64,000 nt of DNA from a bacterium (GTDB lineage Bacteria; UBP14; UBA6098; 4484-93). The stretch's first letter is position 1, and the number at the start of each line of letters is the position of its first letter. A program made the position numbers and the translations under genes. The stretch is from assembly GCA_021158465.1 (NCBI GenBank), contig JAGGUN010000028.1:1-64000 (forward strand), given 5' to 3'. A model generated the notes under the pieces. That model was not told the origin of the DNA, did no database searches, and was given only the letters and a program-made list of their open reading frames with translations. Below are positions 17,877 to 27,023 of the stretch, piece after piece.

Positions 17877-18944
17877 GTGAACCTAAACGAGTTTCTGGCC
17901 TTCGTTGTTAAGAAAGGGGCATCGGACATACATTTCAAGGTAGGCAGTCCCCCACTCCTGCGGATATACGGGGACCTGGTTGCCGTCAAGGGGAGACCAC
18001 TCTCTCCAAGGGACACATCTGCGCTTGCCTTCACCTTTATGAGCAAGTCTCCAAAGAGGCGGTTCTCCTCCTTCTTTGAGGTGGATACCACATACACGAT
18101 ACCGAATGTTGCGCGCTTCCGTGTGAATATATATAGACAGCGAGGGAACTTCTCCATCGCTATGAGATACATCCCTTTGAGGATTCCGTCGTTCGAGGCG
18201 CTGAACATTCCAGAGGTTGTCAAGAAGCTTGCTATGGAGCCGAGGGGGCTTGTGCTTGTGACAGGCGTCACCGGAAGTGGTAAGACAACTACGCTTGCAG
18301 CGATGATAAACTACATCAATATGCACAAGCGAGCGCATATAATAACCATCGAGGACCCGGTCGAGTTCATTCACAAGGATATAAAGAGCCACATCGAGGA
18401 GCGAGAGGTTGGGCTTGACACAGGTAGTTTTGTTTCGGCGCTTCGCTCCGCCCTTCGCCAGGACCCGGATGTAATTATGATAGGTGAGATGCGAGACAGG
18501 GAAACGATAGAAACTGCTCTCCATGCCGCCGAGACAGGGCATCTGGTATTCTCCACATTCCACACAACGAACGCCGTCGAGACGATTAACGGTATCGTTG
18601 GATATTTCCCGCCGGAGAGCGCAGAACAGGTACTTGTCCAGATTGCAGCAAACCTAAAGGGGGTGATAGGACAAAGGCTTATAAAGAGGAAGGATGGGGC
18701 AGGGAGGATACTTGCAGCTGAGGTGCTCGTATCTACACCAACAATACGCTCCTGCATCATCACACCTGAGCGGTTCAACGAGATACCGACATATATGGAG
18801 CGAGGGCGCTCAGAATACGGTATGCAGACATTCGACCAGGCAGTGCTGGACCTCTATCGAAAAGGGCTCATTTCATATCAAGCGGCGTTGGAGAACGCAT
18901 CTGTCCCAACAGAGTTTGAGAGAAAACTGCAGTTCGAGGAGTAA
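17877..18944 (+). CDS. pilT: Twitching motility ATPase PilT
   Basis: 355 residues, GTG start with GGGAG upstream. Type IV pilus retraction ATPase: N-terminal PAS-like region, Walker A GVTGSGKTTT, Asp box, Walker B-like DVIMIGEMRD, and the His-box segment AETGHLVFSTFHTTNA. No other pilus genes lie in the window, so it is either a dispersed pilus gene or serves another type II/IV machine. It leads an operon otherwise devoted to phosphatidylglycerol synthesis and DNA repair. Confidence 0.93.
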   Translation: MNLNEFLAFVVKKGASDIHFKVGSPPLLRIYGDLVAVKGRPLSPRDTSALAFTFMSKSPKRRFSSFFEVDTTYTIPNVARFRVNIYRQRGNFSIAMRYIPLRIPSFEALNIPEVVKKLAMEPRGLVLVTGVTGSGKTTTLAAMINYINMHKRAHIITIEDPVEFIHKDIKSHIEEREVGLDTGSFVSALRSALRQDPDVIMIGEMRDRETIETALHAAETGHLVFSTFHTTNAVETINGIVGYFPPESAEQVLVQIAANLKGVIGQRLIKRKDGAGRILAAEVLVSTPTIRSCIITPERFNEIPTYMERGRSEYGMQTFDQAVLDLYRKGLISYQAALENASVPTEFERKLQFEE

Positions 18945-18950
18945 CCCCAT

Positions 18951-19391
18951 TTGAAAATCCTTGCGTCGGGCTTTGGAACCGGATATTCACCTGTCGCACC
19001 TGGGACTGCTGGTTCGCTCCTTGCCTATGTTATCCTCTTTTTCATCCCAACAAAAAATCTTATCTATCCGGTAGCGCTTATCGCATTTACCCTGTTCGCA
19101 ATCTATATCTCAGGTGTTGCCGAGAAGTCCTGGGGAACGGATTCCAGAAAGATAGTTATAGACGAAATGGCAGGAGCAGGGTTTGCAATCGCTTTTATAC
19201 CAAAAATCGAATGGGTCTTCATTGTGAATTTTCTTATCTTCAGGCTATTAGATGTCGTCAAACCTCCGCCTGCAAACTTCTTCAACAAAAGGAAAGGAGG
19301 AGCAGATGTTGTCCTCGATGATGTCACTGCAGGGATATATACCAACCTTCTGACCTGGTGGATAGTCGTTCTGAAGGAAAGGCTTGTATGA
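18951..19391 (+). CDS. pgpA: Phosphatidylglycerophosphatase A
   Basis: 146 residues. The TTG start is supported by GAGGAG 9 bases upstream inside the pilT end, and by the family's usual N-terminus (GFGTGYSPVAPGTAGS). VIDEMAG and the FRLLDVVKPPP segment are conserved PgpA motifs. It dephosphorylates the product of PgsA (8508-9095). Its stop overlaps the cinA ATG. Confidence 0.93.
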   Translation: MKILASGFGTGYSPVAPGTAGSLLAYVILFFIPTKNLIYPVALIAFTLFAIYISGVAEKSWGTDSRKIVIDEMAGAGFAIAFIPKIEWVFIVNFLIFRLLDVVKPPPANFFNKRKGGADVVLDDVTAGIYTNLLTWWIVVLKERLV

Positions 19392-20623
19392 ACCTGTTTA
19401 TCATCTCGGTCGGGAACGAATTGGTCTCCGGCAGAACAGTTGACACAAATTCGAACCTCATATCGAAGAGTTTATCGGCTATCGGTGTGGAGACCGTTGG
19501 AAAAATCTCCGTTCCTGACGAAAAGAAGGCGATCAAGGAGGCGATTCAGTTCGCCATAGGGAGGGCAGATGCCGTTATCATAACCGGTGGCTTGGGGCCT
19601 ACCCCCGATGATGTAACGGTGGAGGCGATATCCGAGTTTCTCGGGGAAAAGCTTGTATTCCACAAGGATGTTCTCGACAGTATAAGGGAGCATTTCGACT
19701 CCCAGGGTCTCGTTATGCCAGAGAACAACATCCGTCAGGCATATCTGCCGGAATCCGCTACACCGATTCCAAACAATGTGGGAACAGCTCCGGGTCTCTT
19801 CATCAAGAAGGATGGCAAAAGGATATTTGCCATTCCCGGTTTCCCCTCCGAGATGGAGGCAATGTTGAACGGCTTCATCATCCCAAAACTTTCTGGCACA
19901 GAGGAATTGACAGAACGGTTTGAGTCCTTCTCCACAGCACAGGTACCAGAGTCTCAGATACTCACGATGCTTGAAAAAAAGCTATCGAAGAGCAGCCTGA
20001 AACAGATAAGGTTCTATCCATCATACACAGGGATTAACCTCCAAGTACCGAAGGAAACAGCTCCAGCAGTTAGGGAACTTCTCTCGGATTATATCGTTGC
20101 AAACGGCGAAAAGAAGCTTGAGCAGGTGATAGGCGAGATTTTACGAACTCGGGGTCAGACCCTATCTGTTGCAGAATCCTGCTCTGGGGGTATGCTTGCA
20201 TCCCGAATAGTCTCTGTTTCTGGCAGCTCGGACTACTTCCTGGCAGGTATTGTCTCGTATTCAAACGAGGCAAAGAAAAAACTGCTTGGAGTGCGCGAGG
20301 AGACACTCCGTAAGTTCGGTGCAGTATCACCAGAAACAGCAGCAGAGATGGCAGAGGGCGCACGAAAGATACACAACTGCGACTTTGCTTTATCCACAAC
20401 GGGCATCGCAGGACCAACGGGTGGAACAAGGGAAAAACCGGTCGGGCTTGTCTATATCGGTCTGGCAACGAAAGAAGGGTGGAGTGTCCGAAGGTACTTT
20501 ATGCCATCGGAAAGGAACATCTTCCGACTGAAGACCACACAGGCTGCGTTGAACATCCTCTGGGTATACCTTACGGGAAGATGGGGACGCTACAAGTTCT
20601 TAGACGGCTCCGAGGAGATATGA
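19388..20623 (+). CDS. cinA: CinA (nicotinamide-nucleotide amidohydrolase family)
   Basis: 411 residues from ATG 19388, which overlaps the pgpA stop (ATGA); an upstream in-frame ATG at 19358 lies inside pgpA and is rejected. The N-terminal MoCF/COG1058 domain has SVGNEL and GGLGPTPDD; the C-terminal CinA domain has the NMN deamidase pattern ESCSGGMLASR and GIVSYSNEAK. It likely recycles pyridine nucleotides. The cinA-thpR-recA order is conserved in several phyla. Confidence 0.93.
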   Translation: MNLFIISVGNELVSGRTVDTNSNLISKSLSAIGVETVGKISVPDEKKAIKEAIQFAIGRADAVIITGGLGPTPDDVTVEAISEFLGEKLVFHKDVLDSIREHFDSQGLVMPENNIRQAYLPESATPIPNNVGTAPGLFIKKDGKRIFAIPGFPSEMEAMLNGFIIPKLSGTEELTERFESFSTAQVPESQILTMLEKKLSKSSLKQIRFYPSYTGINLQVPKETAPAVRELLSDYIVANGEKKLEQVIGEILRTRGQTLSVAESCSGGMLASRIVSVSGSSDYFLAGIVSYSNEAKKKLLGVREETLRKFGAVSPETAAEMAEGARKIHNCDFALSTTGIAGPTGGTREKPVGLVYIGLATKEGWSVRRYFMPSERNIFRLKTTQAALNILWVYLTGRWGRYKFLDGSEEI

Positions 20624-21213
20624 AAGAAAAGGGACTTGTCAGGGCATTCATAGCAATCCAACTGCCAGCCTCCATCCGGGAGAGGCTCATCCGTGAGGTT
20701 CAGGCTCCACTTAAGCAGCTTCCAGATAAGATAACATTCGTGAAGGAAGAGAATATCCATCTGACACTGAGGTTCTTAGGTGAGGTACCGAAGGAGAAGC
20801 TGAATGAACTCATCAGGATACTCGATGAAACGGAATTCGGGATACCTCCGTTCGAGCTTACGGTAAAGGGTATAGGTTTCTTCGGCTCGAGGCGTTCACC
20901 CAGGGTCATCTGGGTCGGTACAGAAACAAAAGAAGAACTGAACGCTTTATCCCAAAAAATTGACCAACTCGTTCGCTCGGTTGGTCTGCCCAAGAGAGAC
21001 CACTTCTTCTCGCCGCATCTGACACTCGGTAGGGTAAGGCACACAAGGGACGGCGAGAAAATTGCAAATATCCTTGAAAAGCACGATTTTTCGGATAGAT
21101 TTACGGTCGACAGGTTCGTTGTATTCAAAAGTCAGCTAACATGTGAAGGTCCAATCCATACAGCGCTCTTCTCGAAGAGGTTGCAAGGGGGAAACGATGA
21201 AGAAAAGCGATGA
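20620..21213 (+). CDS. thpR: RNA 2',3'-cyclic phosphodiesterase
   Basis: 197 residues from ATG 20620, overlapping the cinA stop. It is a 2H phosphoesterase with two HxT motifs, [10 protein letters not shown] near 46 and [10 protein letters not shown] near 130. The family opens 2',3'-cyclic ends of RNA in vitro (old name LigT). The longer open frame that starts at 20479 lies in cinA and is not used. Its last 17 bases overlap recA. Confidence 0.92.
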   Translation: MKEKGLVRAFIAIQLPASIRERLIREVQAPLKQLPDKITFVKEENIHLTLRFLGEVPKEKLNELIRILDETEFGIPPFELTVKGIGFFGSRRSPRVIWVGTETKEELNALSQKIDQLVRSVGLPKRDHFFSPHLTLGRVRHTRDGEKIANILEKHDFSDRFTVDRFVVFKSQLTCEGPIHTALFSKRLQGGNDEEKR

Positions 21214-22228
21214 AGAAAAGAAGAGGAGGTCCTTGGATCTTGCCCTTGCTCAGATAGAGAAGCAGTTCGGCAAGGGATCAATTATGCGTCTTGGGGCAAA
21301 GGGAGAAAAGGGCGAAATAGGGGTTATCCCCACGGGCTCGATAGCCCTCGACTATGCCCTGGGCATAGGAGGCATCCCAAGGGGGCGAATAACGGAGATA
21401 TACGGGCAGGAATCCTCGGGGAAGACCACGCTTGCACTCCATATAATAGCTGAGGCACAAAAGAGGGGTGGAATTGCGGCTTTTATAGATGCAGAACATG
21501 CACTTGACCCCAAATATGCCCGCGCCCTCGGCGTTGACACCGATAACCTGCTCATCTCCCAGCCAGACTACGGCGAGCAGGCGTTGGAGATAGCGGAAGC
21601 TCTCACGAGAAGTGCTGCCGTTGATGCTATCGTCGTGGACTCTGTGGCAGCACTTGTCCCCCGCCAGGAGATAGAAGGAACTATGTCCGACACCTCCGTT
21701 GGTCTGCAGGCACGCCTTATGTCAAAGGCACTGAGAAAGCTCTCAGGAGCCATCTCCAAGTCGAACACATCGATCATCTTCATCAATCAGACCCGCATGA
21801 AGATAGGGGTTATCTACGGTGACCCACGCACCACATCCGGCGGAGTGGCACTCAAGTTTTACTCCTCCATCAGAATAGAGGTGAGGAAGGCGGGAAACAT
21901 AGGTACATCCGACTCACCAACAGGAATAGCAATAATTGCAAAAGTGGTCAAGAACAAGCTTGCTCCTCCGTTCAGAACAGCGAAGTTTGATATCATCTAT
22001 GGTGAAGGAATATCGCACGAGGGTGAACTTTTGAGCCTCGGCTCGGACATCGGTGTAGTCAACAAGAGCGGAACCTGGTACTCTTACGGGGAAACGCGAC
22101 TTGGTCAGGGGTATGAGAACGCAAGGATATTCTTAAAGGAGCATCCCAAGATAAGAGATGAAATAGAAGAAAAGGTAAGGGCATCACTCGGACTTGCACC
22201 GGAAAAGAAGGAGGCGGAGAGCAACTGA
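21197..22228 (+). CDS. recA: Recombinase RecA
   Basis: 343 residues from ATG 21197, preceded by AAGGGGG. Walker [12 protein letters not shown], the MAW motif region (VDSVAALVP), loop L1 ([13 protein letters not shown]), and loop L2 ([14 protein letters not shown]) are all present. It forms the recombination filament and triggers SOS-type responses. It is the last gene of its operon, and its start lies inside thpR, so translation is coupled. No LexA box is recognised at the operon promoter. Confidence 0.98.
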   Translation: MKKSDEEKKRRSLDLALAQIEKQFGKGSIMRLGAKGEKGEIGVIPTGSIALDYALGIGGIPRGRITEIYGQESSGKTTLALHIIAEAQKRGGIAAFIDAEHALDPKYARALGVDTDNLLISQPDYGEQALEIAEALTRSAAVDAIVVDSVAALVPRQEIEGTMSDTSVGLQARLMSKALRKLSGAISKSNTSIIFINQTRMKIGVIYGDPRTTSGGVALKFYSSIRIEVRKAGNIGTSDSPTGIAIIAKVVKNKLAPPFRTAKFDIIYGEGISHEGELLSLGSDIGVVNKSGTWYSYGETRLGQGYENARIFLKEHPKIRDEIEEKVRASLGLAPEKKEAESN

Positions 22229-22393
22229 GTTCCTCCCAGATAGAACGCTAAAGGATTTACGGTCGCTCCAGATGTCTTGGGTAATCCGCAATCCGAAGGG
22301 ACCACCTTCATTATCTGGGTGTTGGAGGAATCTTTATTGAACCCTCCGCCCAAATCAAAATATAGAAAATTTTTTATCTTTCGCAACTTTTTT
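22229..22393 (+). promoter_or_regulatory. Intergenic region with a weak promoter candidate for lolC/E
   Basis: 165 bases. TTGAAC (22337-22342), 18 bases, TATAGA (22361-22366) is the best promoter. No SD precedes the ATG at 22394 and no clear terminator follows recA. Confidence 0.3.
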
Positions 22394-23632
22394 ATGAGGT
22401 TCGAGAATTTCGTTGCGCGAAGGCTTTTCCGTGTCCGAACGAGGGCACACTTTATCTCCGTAGCAGCATTCTTTGCCATAGGAGGAATAGCTGTCGGTGT
22501 TGCAGCTCTTGTGATCGTATTATCCGTTATGAACGGTCTGGAATCTGAGGTCCGCTCACGGATAATAGGGATAACATCGCATATAAATGTCTATTCGTTC
22601 AAGCCGGAGATGCTCGAGGACTGGAGCAGCATAATAACCAGGCTGGACAGCATTCCAAAGGTTGTCTCATCCGCTCCCTTTGTTCAGGGGAATGCTGCGA
22701 TATCAAGCGCGGGAGGCGAGGACGGTATTATGCTGCGTGGGGTTCTCCCGGAGCTCGAGCAGGATGTTACACGGTTCGGCAAAAACATCATATCAGGAGA
22801 ATTCTACCTTCCAGACCCAGATTCACTTGAGACAGAAGCAATCGTTCTCGGGAATTACCTTGCGGACAAGCTCGGCGTCATCCCGGGGGACACGGTCAGG
22901 GTATACACTCTAAAAAGCAGCTCGAAATTCACCTCCATATTTCACAGACCCAGGGTAAGAAAGTTCCTTGTTACGGGAGTATTTGAGACAGGTATGTATG
23001 ACTTCGATGCGGCGCTGGCGCTTGTGCATCTGAAATCTGCGCAGAACATCTACGGAATGGGCAAGAAGATAACAGGAATAGAGGTGCGGATAACAAACTT
23101 CAATCAGGCAAAAAAGATGGCAAAGGAGATCTCCAGGAAGCTCGGATACCTGTTTTACGCCACATCATGGATAGATATGAACAAGAACCTCTTCGCCTGG
23201 ATAACTATCGAGAAATGGGGTATGTTTCTCCTCTTGAGCCTGATTGTTCTTGTGGCGGCGTTCAACATCATATCGACGCTCATTATGGTAGCAATGGAGA
23301 AGAGGGAGGACATAGGAATCCTGAAAGCTATCGGAGCGACAAAGAAAAACATCCACAGGATATTTGTTTATCAGGGACTACGGGTCGGTATAACAGGAAC
23401 AGCAATAGGTATTACTATAGGTTTTGTCTTCTGTCTTCTGCAGATGCGCTACCACATCATCTCGCTACCGCCGGAGGTGTACTCAATCTCTGCTCTCCCT
23501 GTGGATATGAGGTTGCCCGACTTTATTGCTATATCAGCAGGCTCCATCCTGCTATCGCTCTTATCCACCATCTACCCGGCAACAAGGGCGGCATCGCTTA
23601 TGCCACTGGATACGATAAGGCAGAGGGAGTAA
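22394..23632 (+). CDS. LolC/E-family lipoprotein-releasing ABC permease
   Basis: 413 residues from ATG 22394, the point where the family begins (FENFVARRLFR); the open frame reaches to 22277 but those residues look non-coding. One N-terminal span (about 20-45), a large periplasmic MacB-like domain, and three C-terminal spans fit LolC/E. It would extract lipoproteins from the inner membrane, which implies an outer membrane. The LolD ATPase is not adjacent. No SD is visible, unlike most genes here. Confidence 0.87.
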   Translation: MRFENFVARRLFRVRTRAHFISVAAFFAIGGIAVGVAALVIVLSVMNGLESEVRSRIIGITSHINVYSFKPEMLEDWSSIITRLDSIPKVVSSAPFVQGNAAISSAGGEDGIMLRGVLPELEQDVTRFGKNIISGEFYLPDPDSLETEAIVLGNYLADKLGVIPGDTVRVYTLKSSSKFTSIFHRPRVRKFLVTGVFETGMYDFDAALALVHLKSAQNIYGMGKKITGIEVRITNFNQAKKMAKEISRKLGYLFYATSWIDMNKNLFAWITIEKWGMFLLLSLIVLVAAFNIISTLIMVAMEKREDIGILKAIGATKKNIHRIFVYQGLRVGITGTAIGITIGFVFCLLQMRYHIISLPPEVYSISALPVDMRLPDFIAISAGSILLSLLSTIYPATRAASLMPLDTIRQRE

Positions 23633-23638
23633 AACGGC

Positions 23639-23666
23639 TTGACAAAGGAGATGGTTTCGATATAAT
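23639..23666 (+). promoter_or_regulatory. Promoter of tRNA-Leu(CAG)
   Basis: TTGACA (23639-23644), 16 bases, TATAAT (23661-23666): both boxes match consensus exactly. Starts about 4 bases before the mature tRNA. Confidence 0.88.
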
Positions 23667-23676
23667 TTAGGTGGTT

Positions 23677-23760
23677 GCCGAAGTGGCGGAAATGGCAGAC
23701 GCGCTGCGTTCAGGTCGCAGTGAGTGAAAGCTCGTGGGGGTTCGACTCCCCCCTTCGGCA
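23677..23760 (+). tRNA. tRNA-Leu(CAG)
   Basis: 84 bases. Acceptor GCCGAAG pairs with CTTCGGC, discriminator A. Anticodon stem CTGCG/CGCAG encloses loop TTCAGGT (anticodon CAG). A long class II variable arm follows and the T arm carries GGTTCGACTCC. CCA is not encoded. Confidence 0.97.
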
Positions 23761-23855
23761 GTATGAAAGCAATTTGGATGAAGCACAGCGAACTGTCCAT
23801 CCGCTATTATATGCTCCCAAGGGGTAAGATTACGAAGCAACCACAGACCAGAATT

Positions 23856-24230
23856 TTATGATTTCCACAACCCGTGGATATTACAGTATCCCCTCGCTTC
23901 AATATCATCTGCTTTTATCCCGAATTCTGCCTCTGGCTTGCCTGCCGGGGTTAAGAACCTCCTGCAAACCTTACCATCCCAAATTACTTCAATCCATTCT
24001 ATATAATGCTTCTCTTCCATTGGATGAGGAACCGAGCCAATTTTTACCTTTACGCTATTATCTGTCTTTTCTATTACCGGAGTGTGTTTCTCCCTGCCGA
24101 CATCCTCTGTCTTTTCATCAAGCAAATCCATCGGCTGTCCGCAGCATACAAGCTCACCGGCTCCAGTATGCAGAACCTCAACGATGTTTCCGCAAATGTT
24201 GCACCTATAGATTTGTCTTTGTTCGGTCAT
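23856..24230 (-). CDS. dfx: Desulfoferrodoxin (superoxide reductase)
   Basis: 124 residues. The N-terminal desulforedoxin domain has Cys10, Cys13, Cys29 and Cys30 for the Fe(SCys)4 centre. The superoxide reductase domain shows [23 protein letters not shown] and the C-terminal CNIHGLW with the Cys/His ligands of the active iron. It reduces superoxide without releasing oxygen, typical of anaerobes. Last gene of the oxygen-defence operon, 9 bases after the PAS gene. Confidence 0.96.
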   Translation of the reverse strand: MTEQRQIYRCNICGNIVEVLHTGAGELVCCGQPMDLLDEKTEDVGREKHTPVIEKTDNSVKVKIGSVPHPMEEKHYIEWIEVIWDGKVCRRFLTPAGKPEAEFGIKADDIEARGYCNIHGLWKS

Positions 24231-24239
24231 TTCTTCCCC

Positions 24240-24644
24240 TCAACTTAGAAGTCTTTTTTCTCCTGTTATCTTCTGAATATCACTAATATCCTGACTTGCC
24301 TCCAGACAACCGAGATACTTGCCATCTTCATTCCTCAGGGCAAAATACTGTATCAGAACCTTGTGTTTCTCCTTACTTTCCCCGATAGGGAGGTCAATCC
24401 AGAAAGTTGCTTCGTCCCGTTTTCCATCTTTCATCTCCCTCAAAATCTGCTCGACCTTGCCGAGGCTTCTTTTCGGATGACAATCGCGAACATCCCTACC
24501 GATAACCCCAACAGGTCTCTTGAATATCCTCGTTTCGTGCTTATTCCAACCCAGGACCCTATCATTTTCATCAATAACCGAAATCTGAACAGGGATTGTT
24601 TCCAACACGGCATTCAACACATCATCGGGCAGTTCCCCGGTCAT
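24240..24644 (-). CDS. Stand-alone PAS-domain protein (DUF438 C-terminal type)
   Basis: 134 residues. Almost all is one PAS domain: ISVIDENDRVLGWN near 21-34, VIGRDVRDCHPKRS near 47-60, then FWID and the C-terminal beta strands. This matches the C-terminal PAS of DUF438 proteins, but the DUF438 and hemerythrin parts are absent. There is no output domain. Between rubrerythrin and desulfoferrodoxin it may sense redox or bind heme and act by protein contact (inference). Confidence 0.82.
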   Translation of the reverse strand: MTGELPDDVLNAVLETIPVQISVIDENDRVLGWNKHETRIFKRPVGVIGRDVRDCHPKRSLGKVEQILREMKDGKRDEATFWIDLPIGESKEKHKVLIQYFALRNEDGKYLGCLEASQDISDIQKITGEKRLLS

Positions 24645-24657
24645 TTCTCATCACCTC

Positions 24658-25242
24658 CTAATATTCTTCACATCTAAGCTCAAAGTAATTCTTCGGATGA
24701 CTGCACGACGGGCATTTCTCCGGCGGTCTTTCTCCTTCGTGTATATATCCGCATTTCCTGCACATCCAATAAACCTTCCCATCTTTCTTGAATACCGTGT
24801 TTCCCTCGACCTCTTTCAGCAATTTTTCAAATCTCCATTCGTGATGTTTCTCTGCAACGGCAATCGCTCTCAATCTCGCAGCAATCTCCGGGAGTCCTTC
24901 CTTTTCAGCGACATCTGCAAACTCCGGATACATTTTGGTATGTTCATAGTTTTCACCGGCAATCGCAGCTTTCAAGTTCTCTGCAGTGCTACCCAAAATC
25001 GTCGGAACCACAGCCTTAACCTCGATTTCATCAAGATTCTCGTTGCTCCTCTTTTTTAAGTCGTTAATCAATCTGAATAACCACTTTGCATGTTCTTCTT
25101 CATTTTCTGCGGTGAGCAAGAAAACCTCCGCAATCTGCTCAAACCCTTCTTTCTTGGCAATCTTCGCATAGAAGGTATAGCGGTTTCTCGCCTGACTTTC
25201 ACCAATGAAAGCATTTGCCAGATTCTCGATGCTGTTTTTCAT
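24658..25242 (-). CDS. rbr: Rubrerythrin
   Basis: 194 residues. A four-helix ferritin-like domain carries the diiron ligands (E in [15 protein letters not shown], and a second E-x6-E...EKHHEWRF pair), followed by a rubredoxin domain with CRKCGY and CPSC near the C-terminus. It reduces hydrogen peroxide in anaerobes, and probably takes electrons from the same donors as desulfoferrodoxin. A good SD precedes the ATG. Confidence 0.97.
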   Translation of the reverse strand: MKNSIENLANAFIGESQARNRYTFYAKIAKKEGFEQIAEVFLLTAENEEEHAKWLFRLINDLKKRSNENLDEIEVKAVVPTILGSTAENLKAAIAGENYEHTKMYPEFADVAEKEGLPEIAARLRAIAVAEKHHEWRFEKLLKEVEGNTVFKKDGKVYWMCRKCGYIHEGERPPEKCPSCSHPKNYFELRCEEY

Positions 25243-25283
25243 AATTTTTACCTCCTCTAATGTTTTGTTATTTCCACTTCGAC

Positions 25284-25643
25284 CTACCTGCTATGTCCAC
25301 AGGGCGAAGCACCACCAGCTTCACCGGCAATATATCGCTTTACCGCCTCCTCAACCGTTCCAGTTGCACCTGTCTGAGGCTCTATACCGAGCTGCTGGAA
25401 AAACCCTATTGCACGAGGTCCCATCCCACCGGAGATAATCACATCCGCACCGAGAGACCTAATAAACTCCGGCATCACCCCGCTCCGATGACTGCCAGCA
25501 TAGGGGTTCTTATGCACGGTATTAGCCACAATTTTATCACCCTCTACCTCGACGACAACATAATACGGGCATCTGCCAAAATGCTGGGAGACAGGACTCT
25601 TCAACCCCTCGCCCGTGTCTGCGGAAACGGCTATCTTCTTCAT
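25284..25643 (-). CDS. NifX/NifB-type dinitrogenase cofactor-binding domain protein
   Basis: 119 residues from ATG 25643, chosen because GGAGG lies 8 bases upstream; the ATG at 25658 has none. The domain ([27 protein letters not shown]) is the NifX/MTH1175 type that binds iron-sulfur or FeMo-type clusters. No nitrogenase genes are present, so a role in iron-sulfur handling is more likely. It ends in a Gly/Cys/His tail (ASPCGHS). Confidence 0.87.
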   Translation of the reverse strand: MKKIAVSADTGEGLKSPVSQHFGRCPYYVVVEVEGDKIVANTVHKNPYAGSHRSGVMPEFIRSLGADVIISGGMGPRAIGFFQQLGIEPQTGATGTVEEAVKRYIAGEAGGASPCGHSR

Positions 25644-25661
25644 ATCTACTACCTCCAATTA

Positions 25662-25917
25662 TCAGGAAGATTCCTTCTGTTTCATCGCATATTTTGCCCA
25701 GAGAATTAGAGCCAGCCCAACAAAGAGGCGGACAAGTCCACCTGCAAGAACCAGCCCATGAAAAAACCAGATGTCGTAAATAAGCGAGAATATTGTCAGA
25801 CCTGCTCCAACACCAAGCCCTCGCAGCAAGCCTGCGCTTGAGATATTCTATGATAATTGCTACAATCGGGATGGACAACGCAAACACTATTGCAACAATC
25901 GGAACCAAAATCTCCAT
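25662..25917 (-). pseudogene. Small membrane protein gene with a one-base frameshift
   Basis: ATG at 25917 has GGAGG 8 bases upstream. The first frame encodes about 25 residues, mostly one membrane span (MEILVPIVAIVFALS), and then becomes non-hydrophobic and Trp/Cys-rich. Skipping one base near 25830-25838 restores a frame with two further spans (LTIFSLIYD, LFVGLALILWAKYAM) and a stop at 25662, just before the next gene. The joined product would be about 84 residues with three spans. The shift point lies in a perfect hairpin, CGCAG-GCTTG-CTGCG. Possible reasons: true mutation, sequencing error, or +1 recoding. First gene of the oxygen-defence operon. Confidence 0.75.
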
Positions 25918-25990
25918 CGGGAGCACCTCCACGCTATAAGTTCGGATTAAATATAGCAAATTCTAAACTGAAACCAAACCAATTTTTTGT

Positions 25991-26018
25991 TTGACTACAC
26001 CTGCTCAAATGTTATCTT
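25991..26018 (+). promoter_or_regulatory. Promoter of the aminopeptidase/barrel operon
   Basis: TTGACT (25991-25996), 16 bases, TATCTT (26013-26018). CAGGAGG precedes the ATG at 26046. Confidence 0.7.
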
Positions 26019-26045
26019 GTTTTCCAATATCTCAGGAGGCAGAAT

Positions 26046-27008
26046 ATGAAAGATGAACTCACAAAATCGGCAGAGATAGTCATAACCCAGTGTGTCGCCT
26101 TGAGGAAGAACGAAAACATCCTCGTGCTGTTCGATGCGCCAGAGAGGAGAATTGCCAACGCCCTGTTCGAGGTGGGGAAGCGGTATGCCAACGAGGCTAT
26201 CGCAGTTGAGATAACCCCTCGTGCAAACCACGGCGAGGAGCCACCCGATATGGTCGCCGAGATTATGCCGCTCTTCGATGTTATCCTCATTCCGACATCA
26301 CGCTCGCTCTCACACACCGATGCCAGAAGAGCTGCCTGCGCAAGAGGTGCCCGGATTGCAACCCTGCCGGGGATAATCGAGGATACATTCATCAGAACAC
26401 TAAACGCCGACTACAACAGGATAGCCGAACTCTCGAACAAGCTCGCCCATCTTCTGACCGAGGCAAAGAGAGCAAGGGTAGTAACGGATATCGGAACGGA
26501 CATAACGATGTCGCTCGAAACGAGAAAGGGACACGCCGATACGGGTATTCTCCACAAGCCAGGCGATTTCTCCAATCTGCCGGCAGGCGAGGCATACATT
26601 GCACCGCTCGAGGGCACAGCTGAGGGGGTGTACATAGTCGATGGTTCGATGAAGGACTCCGGTGTGCTCCAGCCAAACGAATACATCACGATAACGGTCA
26701 GGGATGGCTATGCCACCGAGATAAAGGGAGGAAAATCGGCAGAGGATATAATCCACACGGTTGAGAGATACGGAAAGGACGCCCTCAACATTGCAGAACT
26801 GGGTATCGGAACGAACTACAAGGCAAAAATAATCGGCAATGTTTTAGAGGATGAGAAGGTATTATCAACGGTGCACATTGCAATCGGCGACAACAAGTCT
26901 ATGGGTGGAAATGTCAATGTTCCGAGCCATCTCGATGGCATCATCCGAAACCCGACACTATTTCTCGATGATAAGATGATTATGGAAAAAGGGGAAATCC
27001 TCGTATAA
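26046..27008 (+). CDS. M29-type aminopeptidase (leucyl aminopeptidase family)
   Basis: 320 residues with AGGAGG before the ATG. The protein follows the short M29-like family: an N-terminal region of alternating strands and helices, then VTDIGTDITMSLE, the segment NLPAGEAYIAPLEGTAEG near 178-195, ELGIGTN near 255 and a C-terminal region with HIAIGDNKSMGGNV. These Glu and His residues match the metal ligands of the family. Likely cytoplasmic and acting on short peptides, perhaps those released by the exported proteases. Confidence 0.85.
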   Translation: MKDELTKSAEIVITQCVALRKNENILVLFDAPERRIANALFEVGKRYANEAIAVEITPRANHGEEPPDMVAEIMPLFDVILIPTSRSLSHTDARRAACARGARIATLPGIIEDTFIRTLNADYNRIAELSNKLAHLLTEAKRARVVTDIGTDITMSLETRKGHADTGILHKPGDFSNLPAGEAYIAPLEGTAEGVYIVDGSMKDSGVLQPNEYITITVRDGYATEIKGGKSAEDIIHTVERYGKDALNIAELGIGTNYKAKIIGNVLEDEKVLSTVHIAIGDNKSMGGNVNVPSHLDGIIRNPTLFLDDKMIMEKGEILV

Positions 27009-27023
27009 GATAAGGAGAAACCG

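Noticed and set aside
22277-22393. N-terminal extension of LolC/E
   Set aside because: The extra 39 residues have no membrane or family character and include the likely promoter.
23763-23861. A 32-codon open frame directly after tRNA-Leu(CAG)
   Set aside because: No SD, no recognisable features, starts 3 bases after the tRNA and overlaps the end of the desulfoferrodoxin gene on the other strand; most likely chance.
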